DNA of 64,000 nt from Micromonospora echinospora (GTDB lineage Bacteria; Actinomycetota; Actinomycetes; Mycobacteriales; Micromonosporaceae), in contig NZ_JACHJC010000001.1 in NCBI RefSeq assembly GCF_014203425.1, positions 6,899,501-6,963,500 on the forward strand, written 5' to 3'. How positions within the stretch are numbered: position 1 is the first letter of the stretch; each line of letters starts with the position of its first letter. The notes beneath the pieces were generated by a model. That model was not told the DNA's origin and ran no database searches. It saw nothing but the letters and a program-made list of their open reading frames with translations. Below, one piece after another: positions 27,194 through 33,804 of the stretch. A program made the translations under genes and the position numbers.

Positions 27194-27880
27194 TCAGTTG
27201 TTCAGCCCGACCGCCGTCATCCGCGCGGTGTGCGCCTCGGTCAGCCGGCGCAGCAGCCCCGGCACGTCCCCGCCGGTCCGGCCGATCAACGCGCCGAGCG
27301 CGCCCCGGTCGGCGGCGGCGACCCGTCCGGCCTGGGAGAGCGCCTCACCCAGCAGCCGCCGGGCCCACATGGAGAGCCGGCCGGCGGCCCGTGGATCGGC
27401 CTCGATCGCGGCCCGGATCTCGGCCGCGGCGAACTCGGCGTACCGGGAGTCGTGCAGCACGTCGAGCAGCAGCGCGCGCTCCGGCCCGGCCAGCCCGCCG
27501 GCGATCCCGCGTAGGAAGTCCTCGGTGATCGCGTCACCCACGTACGCCTTCGTCACCGCCTCCGCCCAGTCCCGCGGCTCGGTCGAGTCGTGGTACGCCC
27601 GCAGCGCCTCGACGTAGGGGGCCATCGCCTCCTCCGGGGTGACGCCCCACGCGGCGAGGCGGTCGGTCAGCCGGCGGTAGTGCGCGATCTCCGCGGCGGC
27701 CATCTCGCTGAGCGCGGCGCGGCGGCCCAGGTCGGGCGCGAGGCGAGCGTCGGCGGCGAGGCGGTCGAAGGCGAGCAGTTCGCCGTACGCGACGAGCCCG
27801 AACAGGCCGGTCGCGGCGGGATCGGGGGCGGTGGGACCAGCGGCGGCAGAGCCGGTCGCGGCGGGGTCGGGGGCGGCCAC
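27194..27880 (-). CDS. Ferritin-like fold protein (MiaE-like superfamily)
   Basis: 228 residues, predicted as a long-helix bundle of the ferritin-like superfamily. Helices carry candidate metal ligands in SEMAAAEIAHYRRL, AYVGDAITEDFLRG and SRYAEFAAAEIRAAIE, spaced as in diiron carboxylate proteins, but the ExxH pairs are incomplete, so iron binding is uncertain. The first 25 residues are a short Ala/Pro repeat (PDPAATG twice). It corresponds by position to Rv3210c of M. tuberculosis as I recall it. GTG start; divergent from rhlE with a CRP-type site between. Confidence 0.75.
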   Translation of the reverse strand: MAAPDPAATGSAAAGPTAPDPAATGLFGLVAYGELLAFDRLAADARLAPDLGRRAALSEMAAAEIAHYRRLTDRLAAWGVTPEEAMAPYVEALRAYHDSTEPRDWAEAVTKAYVGDAITEDFLRGIAGGLAGPERALLLDVLHDSRYAEFAAAEIRAAIEADPRAAGRLSMWARRLLGEALSQAGRVAAADRGALGALIGRTGGDVPGLLRRLTEAHTARMTAVGLNN

Positions 27881-27905
27881 GAGCGCAGGCTACCGGCGCC
27901 AGAGC

Positions 27906-27921
27906 TGTGACTCAAGTCACA
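27906..27921. promoter_or_regulatory. Perfect CRP/FNR-family site TGTGA-N6-TCACA
   Basis: TGTGACTCAAGTCACA is a full 16-bp palindrome that fits the E. coli CRP and mycobacterial Crp (Rv3676) consensus exactly. It lies 26 bp upstream of the ferritin-like gene's start and 245 bp upstream of rhlE in the shared divergent gap. Proximity suggests control, possibly repression, of the ferritin-like gene; effect on rhlE is possible but more distant. Confidence 0.65.
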
Positions 27922-28165
27922 TCAAGCCGCCCCGCGTGCACGGCCACCACCTGGGAATCGGGACGGCTCAGGGGCCGTTCAGGTAGGATGAGACAGTTGC
28001 CGTGGGCACCGATTCGGTCAGCTTCGCTGATCAAGGCCGGTCCCCGACGCGCGTGCGGCCCGGTCCGGCTCGGCGAAACGCCCCCGACCGCGTGGCCCGC
28101 GCCACACACCGAACGCGCCCTGAGGACATGAGGGGCGCACCACGAGAGGGCACCCCCACATCCAC

Positions 28166-29845
28166 ATGAGCGAGCAGATTTCCGGCCAGCCACTGGCCCC
28201 CACCGCTCCGGTCCCCCCGGAGGCACCCACGTTCTCCGCGCTCGGCGCGCGGCAGGAAACCGTCGAGGCGCTCGCCGCCGCCGGCATCACCCGCGCCTTC
28301 GCCATCCAGGAGTACGCGCTGCCGATCGCGCTGCGCGGCGTCGACCTGATCGGGCAGGCCCCGACCGGTACCGGCAAGACGCTCGGCTTCGGCATCCCGC
28401 TGCTGGAGCGGGTGTTCGCCCCGTCCGAGGGCAGCGACGGCGTCCCGCAGGCGCTCGTCGTCGTACCCACCCGCGAGCTGGGCATCCAGGTCGCCAAGGA
28501 CCTCGACGCCGCCGGCCGCACCCGTGGCGTCCGGGTGCTGCCGATCTACGGCGGCGTGGCGTACGAGCCGCAGATCGAGGCGCTGCGCAAGGGCGTCGAG
28601 ATCCTGGTCGGCACTCCCGGCCGCCTGATGGACCTGCAGAAGCAGAAGCACCTGCGGCTCGACCGGGTCCGCGCGCTGGTCCTCGACGAGGCCGACCGAA
28701 TGCTCGACCTGGGCTTCCTGGACGACGTCGAGAAGATCCTGGCGATGCTGCCGGAGGACCGGCAGACCATGCTGTTCTCGGCCACCATGCCGGACCCGAT
28801 CGTCGCGCTGTCGCGGCGGTTCCTGCGCCGGCCGGTGACGATCCACGCCGGGCACACCGCCGAGACCGGCCCGTCCCCGCAGACCACGCAGCTCGCGTAC
28901 CGCACGCACTCGCTGAACAAGGTCGAGATCGTGGCGCGCATCCTCCAGGCGGAGGGCCGCGGCCTGACCATGATCTTCACCCGCACCAAGCGGGCCGCCG
29001 ACCGGGTCGCCGAGGATCTCGACTTCCGTGGCTTCGCCGTGGCCGCCGTGCACGGCGACCTGGGCCAGGGCGCGCGGGAGCGGGCGCTGCGGGCGTTCCG
29101 CGCCGGCAAGATCGACACGTTGGTCGCCACCGACGTGGCGGCCCGGGGCATCGACGTCACGGGCGTCACGCACGTGATCAACTACGACTGCCCCGAGGAC
29201 CAGGACACCTACACCCACCGCATCGGCCGTACCGGCCGGGCCGGGGCCACCGGTGTCGCGGTGACGTTCGTCGACTGGGACGACATGCCCCGCTGGCGGA
29301 TCATCGACAAGACGCTCGGGCTGGACATGCCGGAGCCGCCGGAGACGTACCACACCTCCGCGCACCTCTACACCGACCTGGCCATCCCGACGGACGTCAG
29401 CGCCACGCTGCCGACCGCCGAGCGCACCCGTGCCGGCCTGTCCGCCGAGGTCGAGGAGGACCTGGGCGGCGGTGGCCGGGCACGCAGGGGCGCGCGGCGC
29501 GGCGACAGCCGGGGCCGCGAGCGCGGTGACCGTGACCGCGGTGACCGTGGTGACCGTGGTGACCGCGGTCGGAGCCGCGCGAGCGAGGGCGGGGACGCGC
29601 CCGCCGTGCAGGCCGAGGCCGAGGGCGGAGACGGCGACGCGAACCGTACGCCGCGTCGGCGGCGGCGTCGCCGGGCCGGCGAGGCGGTGGCCGGCGAGCC
29701 GACCGCGGTGATCAGCACCGAGGGCGCGGCCGAGGCCGCCGCACCGGCGACCGGGGAGGGCGAGGCGTCGACCAAGCCGCGTCGCCGTCGTCGCCGCCGT
29801 GGCGGCAGCGCCGGCGCGCCCGCCGAGGCCAGCAACGCCGACTGA
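28166..29845 (+). CDS. rhlE: DEAD-box ATP-dependent RNA helicase
   Basis: 559 residues. Motifs in order: Q motif around FAIQEYALPIAL, motif I APTGTGKTLGF (residue ~70), PTREL, TPGRLMDL, motif II VLDEADRMLDLGF, motif III FSATMPD, then motif IV-VI with ATDVAARGIDV and HRIGRTGRAG. The C-terminal ~120 residues are an Arg/Gly/Asp-rich tail with RGDRDRGDRGDRGDRGR and two blocks of Arg runs, typical RNA-binding extensions. Role: unwinding structured RNA, ribosome or mRNA remodelling, often cold-induced. The 285-bp leader is long for this genome. Confidence 0.92.
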   Translation: MSEQISGQPLAPTAPVPPEAPTFSALGARQETVEALAAAGITRAFAIQEYALPIALRGVDLIGQAPTGTGKTLGFGIPLLERVFAPSEGSDGVPQALVVVPTRELGIQVAKDLDAAGRTRGVRVLPIYGGVAYEPQIEALRKGVEILVGTPGRLMDLQKQKHLRLDRVRALVLDEADRMLDLGFLDDVEKILAMLPEDRQTMLFSATMPDPIVALSRRFLRRPVTIHAGHTAETGPSPQTTQLAYRTHSLNKVEIVARILQAEGRGLTMIFTRTKRAADRVAEDLDFRGFAVAAVHGDLGQGARERALRAFRAGKIDTLVATDVAARGIDVTGVTHVINYDCPEDQDTYTHRIGRTGRAGATGVAVTFVDWDDMPRWRIIDKTLGLDMPEPPETYHTSAHLYTDLAIPTDVSATLPTAERTRAGLSAEVEEDLGGGGRARRGARRGDSRGRERGDRDRGDRGDRGDRGRSRASEGGDAPAVQAEAEGGDGDANRTPRRRRRRRAGEAVAGEPTAVISTEGAAEAAAPATGEGEASTKPRRRRRRRGGSAGAPAEASNAD

Positions 29846-29860
29846 CCCACACCGACGGAA

Positions 29861-29892
29861 ACGGCCTCCCGGACCACGGTCCCGGAGGCCGT
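29861..29892 (+). terminator. Hairpin after rhlE
   Basis: ACGGCCTCCCGGACC pairs with GGTCCCGGAGGCCGT with one mismatch, 15 bases after the rhlE stop. A separate palindrome of the TGATC family follows 30 bp later. Confidence 0.7.
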
Positions 29893-29922
29893 ACCCGTCC
29901 CACGACCGCCGAACCCATGCGG

Positions 29923-29980
29923 TGATCATGAAGTTGACGGCGCGACACGCCGTGCTCGCGTACGGCCAACCTCATGATCG
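29923..29980. repeat. Intergenic palindrome, TGATC family (A2)
   Basis: Left arm TGATCATGAAGTTGACG and right arm GGCCAACCTCATGATCG, with mismatches toward the loop. Same TGATC/GATC ends as A1 and A3-A9; the GATCATGAAGTTG stem is shared with A9 at 62.5 kb. It lies between rhlE and the methyltransferase gene, both on the plus strand. Confidence 0.7.
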
Positions 29981-30030
29981 TCCAGGTGGGCGGCGCGGGT
30001 GGGGTGGGAGGACTGGAGAGGCAGGTAGGG

Positions 30031-31179
30031 ATGCCGGAGCCGTTGGACTCGGCGCTGTCGGAGGTACGGGCGCTGCTGCTCGCGCCAGGACTGACCCGGG
30101 CGGTGGCCGCCGGGCGGCGTCGTGGGCAGCGCCCCTCGGTGGTACGCGCGGAACTGCGCCCGGTCGCGCTCAAGGGCGGCCCCCGGTTGCAGATCGCCAC
30201 CTCCGACGGGTCCCGGCCGCACACCCGAAATGTGGCGCCGGGAACCGAGGCCGACGCCGCAGTGGACGAACTGCTCGCCGAGCCGTTCGGCAACTGGCAC
30301 GTCGAGACCACCGACGCCACACTCCAACTCCGGGTGACGAAGTCCGGTGAGGCGCAGGTGCACCGCGCGGCGGCCAGCCGTACCGTTGGCGAGCCGGAGC
30401 GGCACGACCGGGCCAAGGAGTGGCTGCTCGACCCGGGTGATCCCCTCTTCCGGGAGATCGGCGGCTCGGCAGCCAAGCGCCGGCAGGTCGACGCGTTCCT
30501 GCGCGCGCTGGCCGCGACACTGCCCGACGACCTCACCGGCCCGCTGCGGGTGGTCGACCTGGGCTGCGGCAACGCGTACCTGACCTTCGCCGCCTACCGC
30601 TACCTGGTCCGGCGCGGCCTGGACGTGACGCTCGTCGGGGTGGACGTGCGCGAGGACCAGCGCCGCCGCAACACCGAGCTGGCCGAGCGGCTGGGCTGGG
30701 CCGACCGGGTCAGCTTCGTGGCCGGCACCATCGCCGAGGCGCCCGTCGAACCGGCGCCGGACCTCGTGCTGGCGCTGCACGCCTGCGACACCGCCACCGA
30801 CGAGGCGCTGGCCCGGGCGGTGCGCTGGGACGCCCGCTGGGTGCTCGCCGCGCCCTGCTGCCACCACGACCTGGCCGCCCAGCTCCGGGCGCGCCCGGCG
30901 CCGGAGCCGTACGAGCTGCTGACCCGGCAGGGCATCCTCCGGGAGCGGTTCGCCGACGTGCTGACCGATGCCCTGCGGGCCGGGCTGTTGCGCCTGCACG
31001 GATACCGCACCGAGGTGGTGGAGTTCGTCGACTCCCAGCACACGCCGCGCAACCTGCTCATCCGGGCACGCCGGACGGCCGGCGCGCCGACCGACGGGCA
31101 GCGTTCCGAGTATCGCGAGCTGGTCGGGCGGTGGGGCGTGACGCCCCGGCTGGAGACGCTGCTGGCCGAGCGGGCCTGA
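30031..31179 (+). CDS. SAM-dependent methyltransferase (Methyltransf_32-like)
   Basis: 382 residues. The N-terminal 160 residues are a less conserved module (VRAELRPVALKGGPRLQIAT); the Rossmann methyltransferase domain starts near residue 170 with VVDLGCGNAYLTFAAYRYL, then VGVDVREDQRR and VLALHACDTATDEALARAV. The motif LAAPCCHHDLAAQL is typical of the METTL25/Methyltransf_32 group. Substrate unknown, possibly RNA. ATG preceded by GGAGAGGCAGGTAGGG. Its stop almost meets the convergent membrane-protein stop. Confidence 0.85.
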   Translation: MPEPLDSALSEVRALLLAPGLTRAVAAGRRRGQRPSVVRAELRPVALKGGPRLQIATSDGSRPHTRNVAPGTEADAAVDELLAEPFGNWHVETTDATLQLRVTKSGEAQVHRAAASRTVGEPERHDRAKEWLLDPGDPLFREIGGSAAKRRQVDAFLRALAATLPDDLTGPLRVVDLGCGNAYLTFAAYRYLVRRGLDVTLVGVDVREDQRRRNTELAERLGWADRVSFVAGTIAEAPVEPAPDLVLALHACDTATDEALARAVRWDARWVLAAPCCHHDLAAQLRARPAPEPYELLTRQGILRERFADVLTDALRAGLLRLHGYRTEVVEFVDSQHTPRNLLIRARRTAGAPTDGQRSEYRELVGRWGVTPRLETLLAERA

Positions 31180-31187
31180 GGGCCGCG

Positions 31188-31622
31188 CTACCGCCCCCGG
31201 TCACCCCGGTTACGGTCGCCCCGGTCCAGCACCGACACGCGCTCACCGAGGCCGCGGTTGGCGGGCCGCTCGCCCTCCTCTGGCGCGGCCGGGAACGGCA
31301 CCACCTTTCCGCCGGGGTGGTCGGCGTTGCCGGCGGCGGCGAAGGCGTTCCACGAGATGTCGACGAGCATCCGCTTCAGCTCGGCGTGCCGGGCGGCGGC
31401 GTTGCGCTGCAGCGCCATCCGCGCTCCCAGCACCACCGAGGCCAGCGTGGTGCAGACCGCGCCGGTCGCGGCGATCAGGTGTACGCCTGTCGCCTCGCTT
31501 CCCCGTACCGCCAGGACCAGCAGCCAGATCCAGAAGCCGAGAGCGAACAACGCGGCCTTGGCCACGAAGAAGAGGCTCACCGCGCCGGGGCGATGCGGTA
31601 CGGGACGGTCCGGCTCGGCCAT
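31188..31622 (-). CDS. Small membrane protein, unknown
   Basis: 144 residues with two predicted helices (about 17-38 and 47-68) joined by a short loop, then a cytoplasmic or exposed tail with VDISWNAFAAAGNADHPGG and a charged RGDRNRGDRGR end. No family recognised. Divergent from the XRE regulator, with which it shares a 190-bp gap that contains a direct repeat; it could be a target of that regulator. Confidence 0.65.
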   Translation of the reverse strand: MAEPDRPVPHRPGAVSLFFVAKAALFALGFWIWLLVLAVRGSEATGVHLIAATGAVCTTLASVVLGARMALQRNAAARHAELKRMLVDISWNAFAAAGNADHPGGKVVPFPAAPEEGERPANRGLGERVSVLDRGDRNRGDRGR

Positions 31623-31659
31623 GCTTCTCCTCCATCGACTCTCAGGGTTCCCTCAGCCT

Positions 31660-31685
31660 ATTACCCGAAGCGCATTACCCGAAGC
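31660..31685. promoter_or_regulatory. Direct repeat ATTACCCGAAGC x2
   Basis: ATTACCCGAAGC occurs twice with a 14-bp period in the gap between the small membrane-protein gene and the divergent XRE regulator. The spacing differs from a helical turn, but direct repeats in a divergent promoter beside a regulator suggest a binding site. The local sequence is less GC-rich than its surroundings. Confidence 0.4.
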
Positions 31686-31814
31686 AGGCTTCCGCAGTTG
31701 TCGAGTCTCGCCGACGAGATCTCCGGACCGATCAGTCAGTTACTTCTGCGCCCCGGCGTACTAGGCTCGACCGGCAGAGCCGGGCCACCGGCGAGAGGGG
31801 ACAGATCCGGAGGG

Positions 31815-32234
31815 ATGGGTTCGGCAGACGTTTCGCCGCAGATGGCCTTCGCACGCTTCGTACGCCGGGCCATCGACGACGCGCGCGAGGAACGCGGCTG
31901 GACGGTCACCGATCTGGCCACCCACACCGGAGTCGGCCGCTCGACGGTGTTCCGCTGGCTGGCCGGCGACTGGCAGGACTACCCCGAACTCGCCAAGGTG
32001 CGTGGTTTCTGCGCCGCTCTCGACCTGCCCGTGGCGGCCGCGTTCCGCGCGCTGGGCCTGCCCGACGCCGGCCCGGTGCCGCGCCGCCGGGGCGCCGAGG
32101 ACGGTCCGGTCGAGGCCGACGTGCGGGTGATCCTGGATCGGCTGGCCGACCCGGGCGTGCCCGCCGAGGAGAAGCACCACATCCGCGACCTGCTCCGCTA
32201 CCTGGCCCGCCGTCCGGTCCGCCGCGCCGGCTAG
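31815..32234 (+). CDS. XRE-family helix-turn-helix regulator
   Basis: 139 residues. The HTH at about residues 22-55 reads RGWTVTDLATHTGVGRSTVF then RWLAGDWQDYPELAKV, a Cro/CI-type fold. The C-terminal half has a helical segment DVRVILDRLADPGVPAEEKH of unknown role. ATG with CCGGAGGG upstream. The stop codon overlaps the stop of the convergent copper-type gene. Confidence 0.8.
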   Translation: MGSADVSPQMAFARFVRRAIDDAREERGWTVTDLATHTGVGRSTVFRWLAGDWQDYPELAKVRGFCAALDLPVAAAFRALGLPDAGPVPRRRGAEDGPVEADVRVILDRLADPGVPAEEKHHIRDLLRYLARRPVRRAG

Positions 32235-33427
32235 GCCACTGTCAGCGTGAACTCGGCGGTCCGCACCACGCCGCCGACCTGGAAGTCCAGGAACATCCGG
32301 TAGTTTCCCGGCCCCGGCGCGGTCAGCCAGAACGTCACCTCGTCGCCGTCACGCACCGGCTCCGGGTGTACGTGCAGGTAGCCGAGGTCGCCCTCGCGCA
32401 GCGCCACCAGGTGCCCGTACGCGCCGAGGTACGGCTCCAGCGGCGCCGTCGCGCCGTCCGCGCCGGCGATCCGGAACCGCAGCGGCACCGAGCGCCCCAC
32501 CTCCGGCGTGCCCGTGTAGGCGGCGGTGAACTCGTCGACAGTGGCCGACGTGGCGGCGGCGGGCAACGGCCGGGGCCGGTACGCGCCGGGCGCGGCCAGG
32601 TCGGCGCCGAGCACCACGGCGACCTGGCCGCCGTCGTCGGCGACAGCGGTGAAGTCCGCGTACATCCGCCAGGCTCCCGGGTCGAGCGGCCCGAGCGGCA
32701 CCGACCAGGTGCCGTCGGCGGCCATCGTGGGGTGCAGGTGCAGGTAGCCGCTCAGGTCACGGCGCACCACGATCACGTGCATCGGCTTGTCGTGCACCAC
32801 GGCGAACCGGGTCACCGCGCGACGCTTGTCGTCGCGGATCTGGAAGCGCAGCTCACCGGCGCGACCGGCGGCCAGCTCGGTGCTCGACGGGACCAGCGTG
32901 TAACCGGCCGAGGTGACGGACAGCCCGGCCGCGCCGTCGCCGCCGCCCTGGGTGACGGTGGCGCCGTCGTGGGTATGCGCGCCGGTGCCGGGCGCGTGGG
33001 CGTGCATGCCGCCGTCGCCCGCGGTGGTCCCGCTCGCCGTGGGGCCGCCGGACCGGGCCGGGGCAGCCGGCGCGTTCAGCCGGCCGAGCCCGAAGCCGAG
33101 CAGCACGGCGAGCACGAGGCCGCCCACCACCAGGGCCAGCCGCAGCGTCTCCCGATCCACGGCGACCGGGCCGGCCGCAGCCGCCCCGGCACGATCGGCC
33201 GCGCCGCCACCGGGCCGCGCCTCGTCCCCGTCCGGCGCCGCGGTCTCGGACCGCGCCGCATCCCCGGGCCACGCCGCGTCCTCCTCGGCCAGCGCCGCGT
33301 CCCCGGGCCGGGCAGCGTCGCCGGACCGCGCGGCGTGGCCGGGCGGTGTCGCGGGAACGTCGGAGCCGGCCCTGGCGTCGTCGGGGACGACGTCGGGGCC
33401 GGACGTGACGGACGGCGACTCAGGCAC
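32231..33427 (-). CDS. Membrane-anchored His/Met-rich protein with duplicated beta domain, probable metal handling
   Basis: 398 residues: a disordered acidic Ala/Pro/Asp N-terminus with repeated GDAARPGDAA-like units, one membrane helix near residue 100 (LALVVGGLVLAVLLGFGLG), a His-rich segment (HAHAPGTGAHTHDG), then two related beta domains. Each has a Met/His strand motif: HDKPMHVIVV...YLHLHP and AYGHLVALREGDLGYLHVHP. Extracytoplasmic copper binding is inferred from the His/Met pattern and from the adjacent HMA chaperone, whose 3' end this gene overlaps by eight bases. Exact family not recognised. Confidence 0.65.
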   Translation of the reverse strand: MPESPSVTSGPDVVPDDARAGSDVPATPPGHAARSGDAARPGDAALAEEDAAWPGDAARSETAAPDGDEARPGGGAADRAGAAAAGPVAVDRETLRLALVVGGLVLAVLLGFGLGRLNAPAAPARSGGPTASGTTAGDGGMHAHAPGTGAHTHDGATVTQGGGDGAAGLSVTSAGYTLVPSSTELAAGRAGELRFQIRDDKRRAVTRFAVVHDKPMHVIVVRRDLSGYLHLHPTMAADGTWSVPLGPLDPGAWRMYADFTAVADDGGQVAVVLGADLAAPGAYRPRPLPAAATSATVDEFTAAYTGTPEVGRSVPLRFRIAGADGATAPLEPYLGAYGHLVALREGDLGYLHVHPEPVRDGDEVTFWLTAPGPGNYRMFLDFQVGGVVRTAEFTLTVA

Positions 33428-33650
33428 CGCCGCCGACCAGCTCGTAACCCGCCTCGTCCACGGCGGCGCGGACCGACTCGACCGGCAGCGGGACGTCGCT
33501 GGTGACGGTGGCCGTGCCACCGGCCAGGTCGATCCGGACCTCCTCGACGCCGGGCAGCGCGGACAGCTCCTCGGTCACCGCCCGGACGCAGTGTTCGCAG
33601 GTCATCCCGGTCACGGTGTACGTCTGGACGACGGGTAGCTGCTCGGTCAT
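33420..33650 (-). CDS. Heavy-metal-associated (HMA) copper-chaperone-type protein
   Basis: 76 residues forming one HMA domain with the metal loop GMTCEHCVRAV (Cys-x2-Cys) at about residues 15-25 and ferredoxin-like beta-alpha-beta-beta-alpha-beta pattern. Likely carries Cu(I) in the cytoplasm. It precedes and overlaps the His/Met-rich membrane protein, so they form a two-gene unit; no P-type ATPase is nearby in the window. Confidence 0.9.
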   Translation of the reverse strand: MTEQLPVVQTYTVTGMTCEHCVRAVTEELSALPGVEEVRIDLAGGTATVTSDVPLPVESVRAAVDEAGYELVGGGA

Positions 33651-33804
33651 GACCCCACGGTACCGCCGGTCACGGGCCGGTCCGCCGACGGTCCGCCGGC
33701 GGTGGCGACGCTCGCATTCCGGCCGGGCCGGGAACTATTCGCGACGCGACCGCCGGGACTGTCCGCGAGGCGACGGCCGGGAGCTGCCGCGCGGCCGCGA
33801 CGGC

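Noticed and set aside
32231..32234. Stop codons of the XRE and copper-type genes overlapping by four bases
   Set aside because: Overlapping convergent stops occur by chance in dense genomes; no further structure there.
33651..33804. 25-bp imperfect direct repeat downstream of recQ (CGTCGCCTCGCGGAC / GGTCGCGTCGCGAAT types)
   Set aside because: Poorly matched and in Arg-codon-rich GC sequence; may be the remnant of a longer RecQ tail, not enough to call a site.
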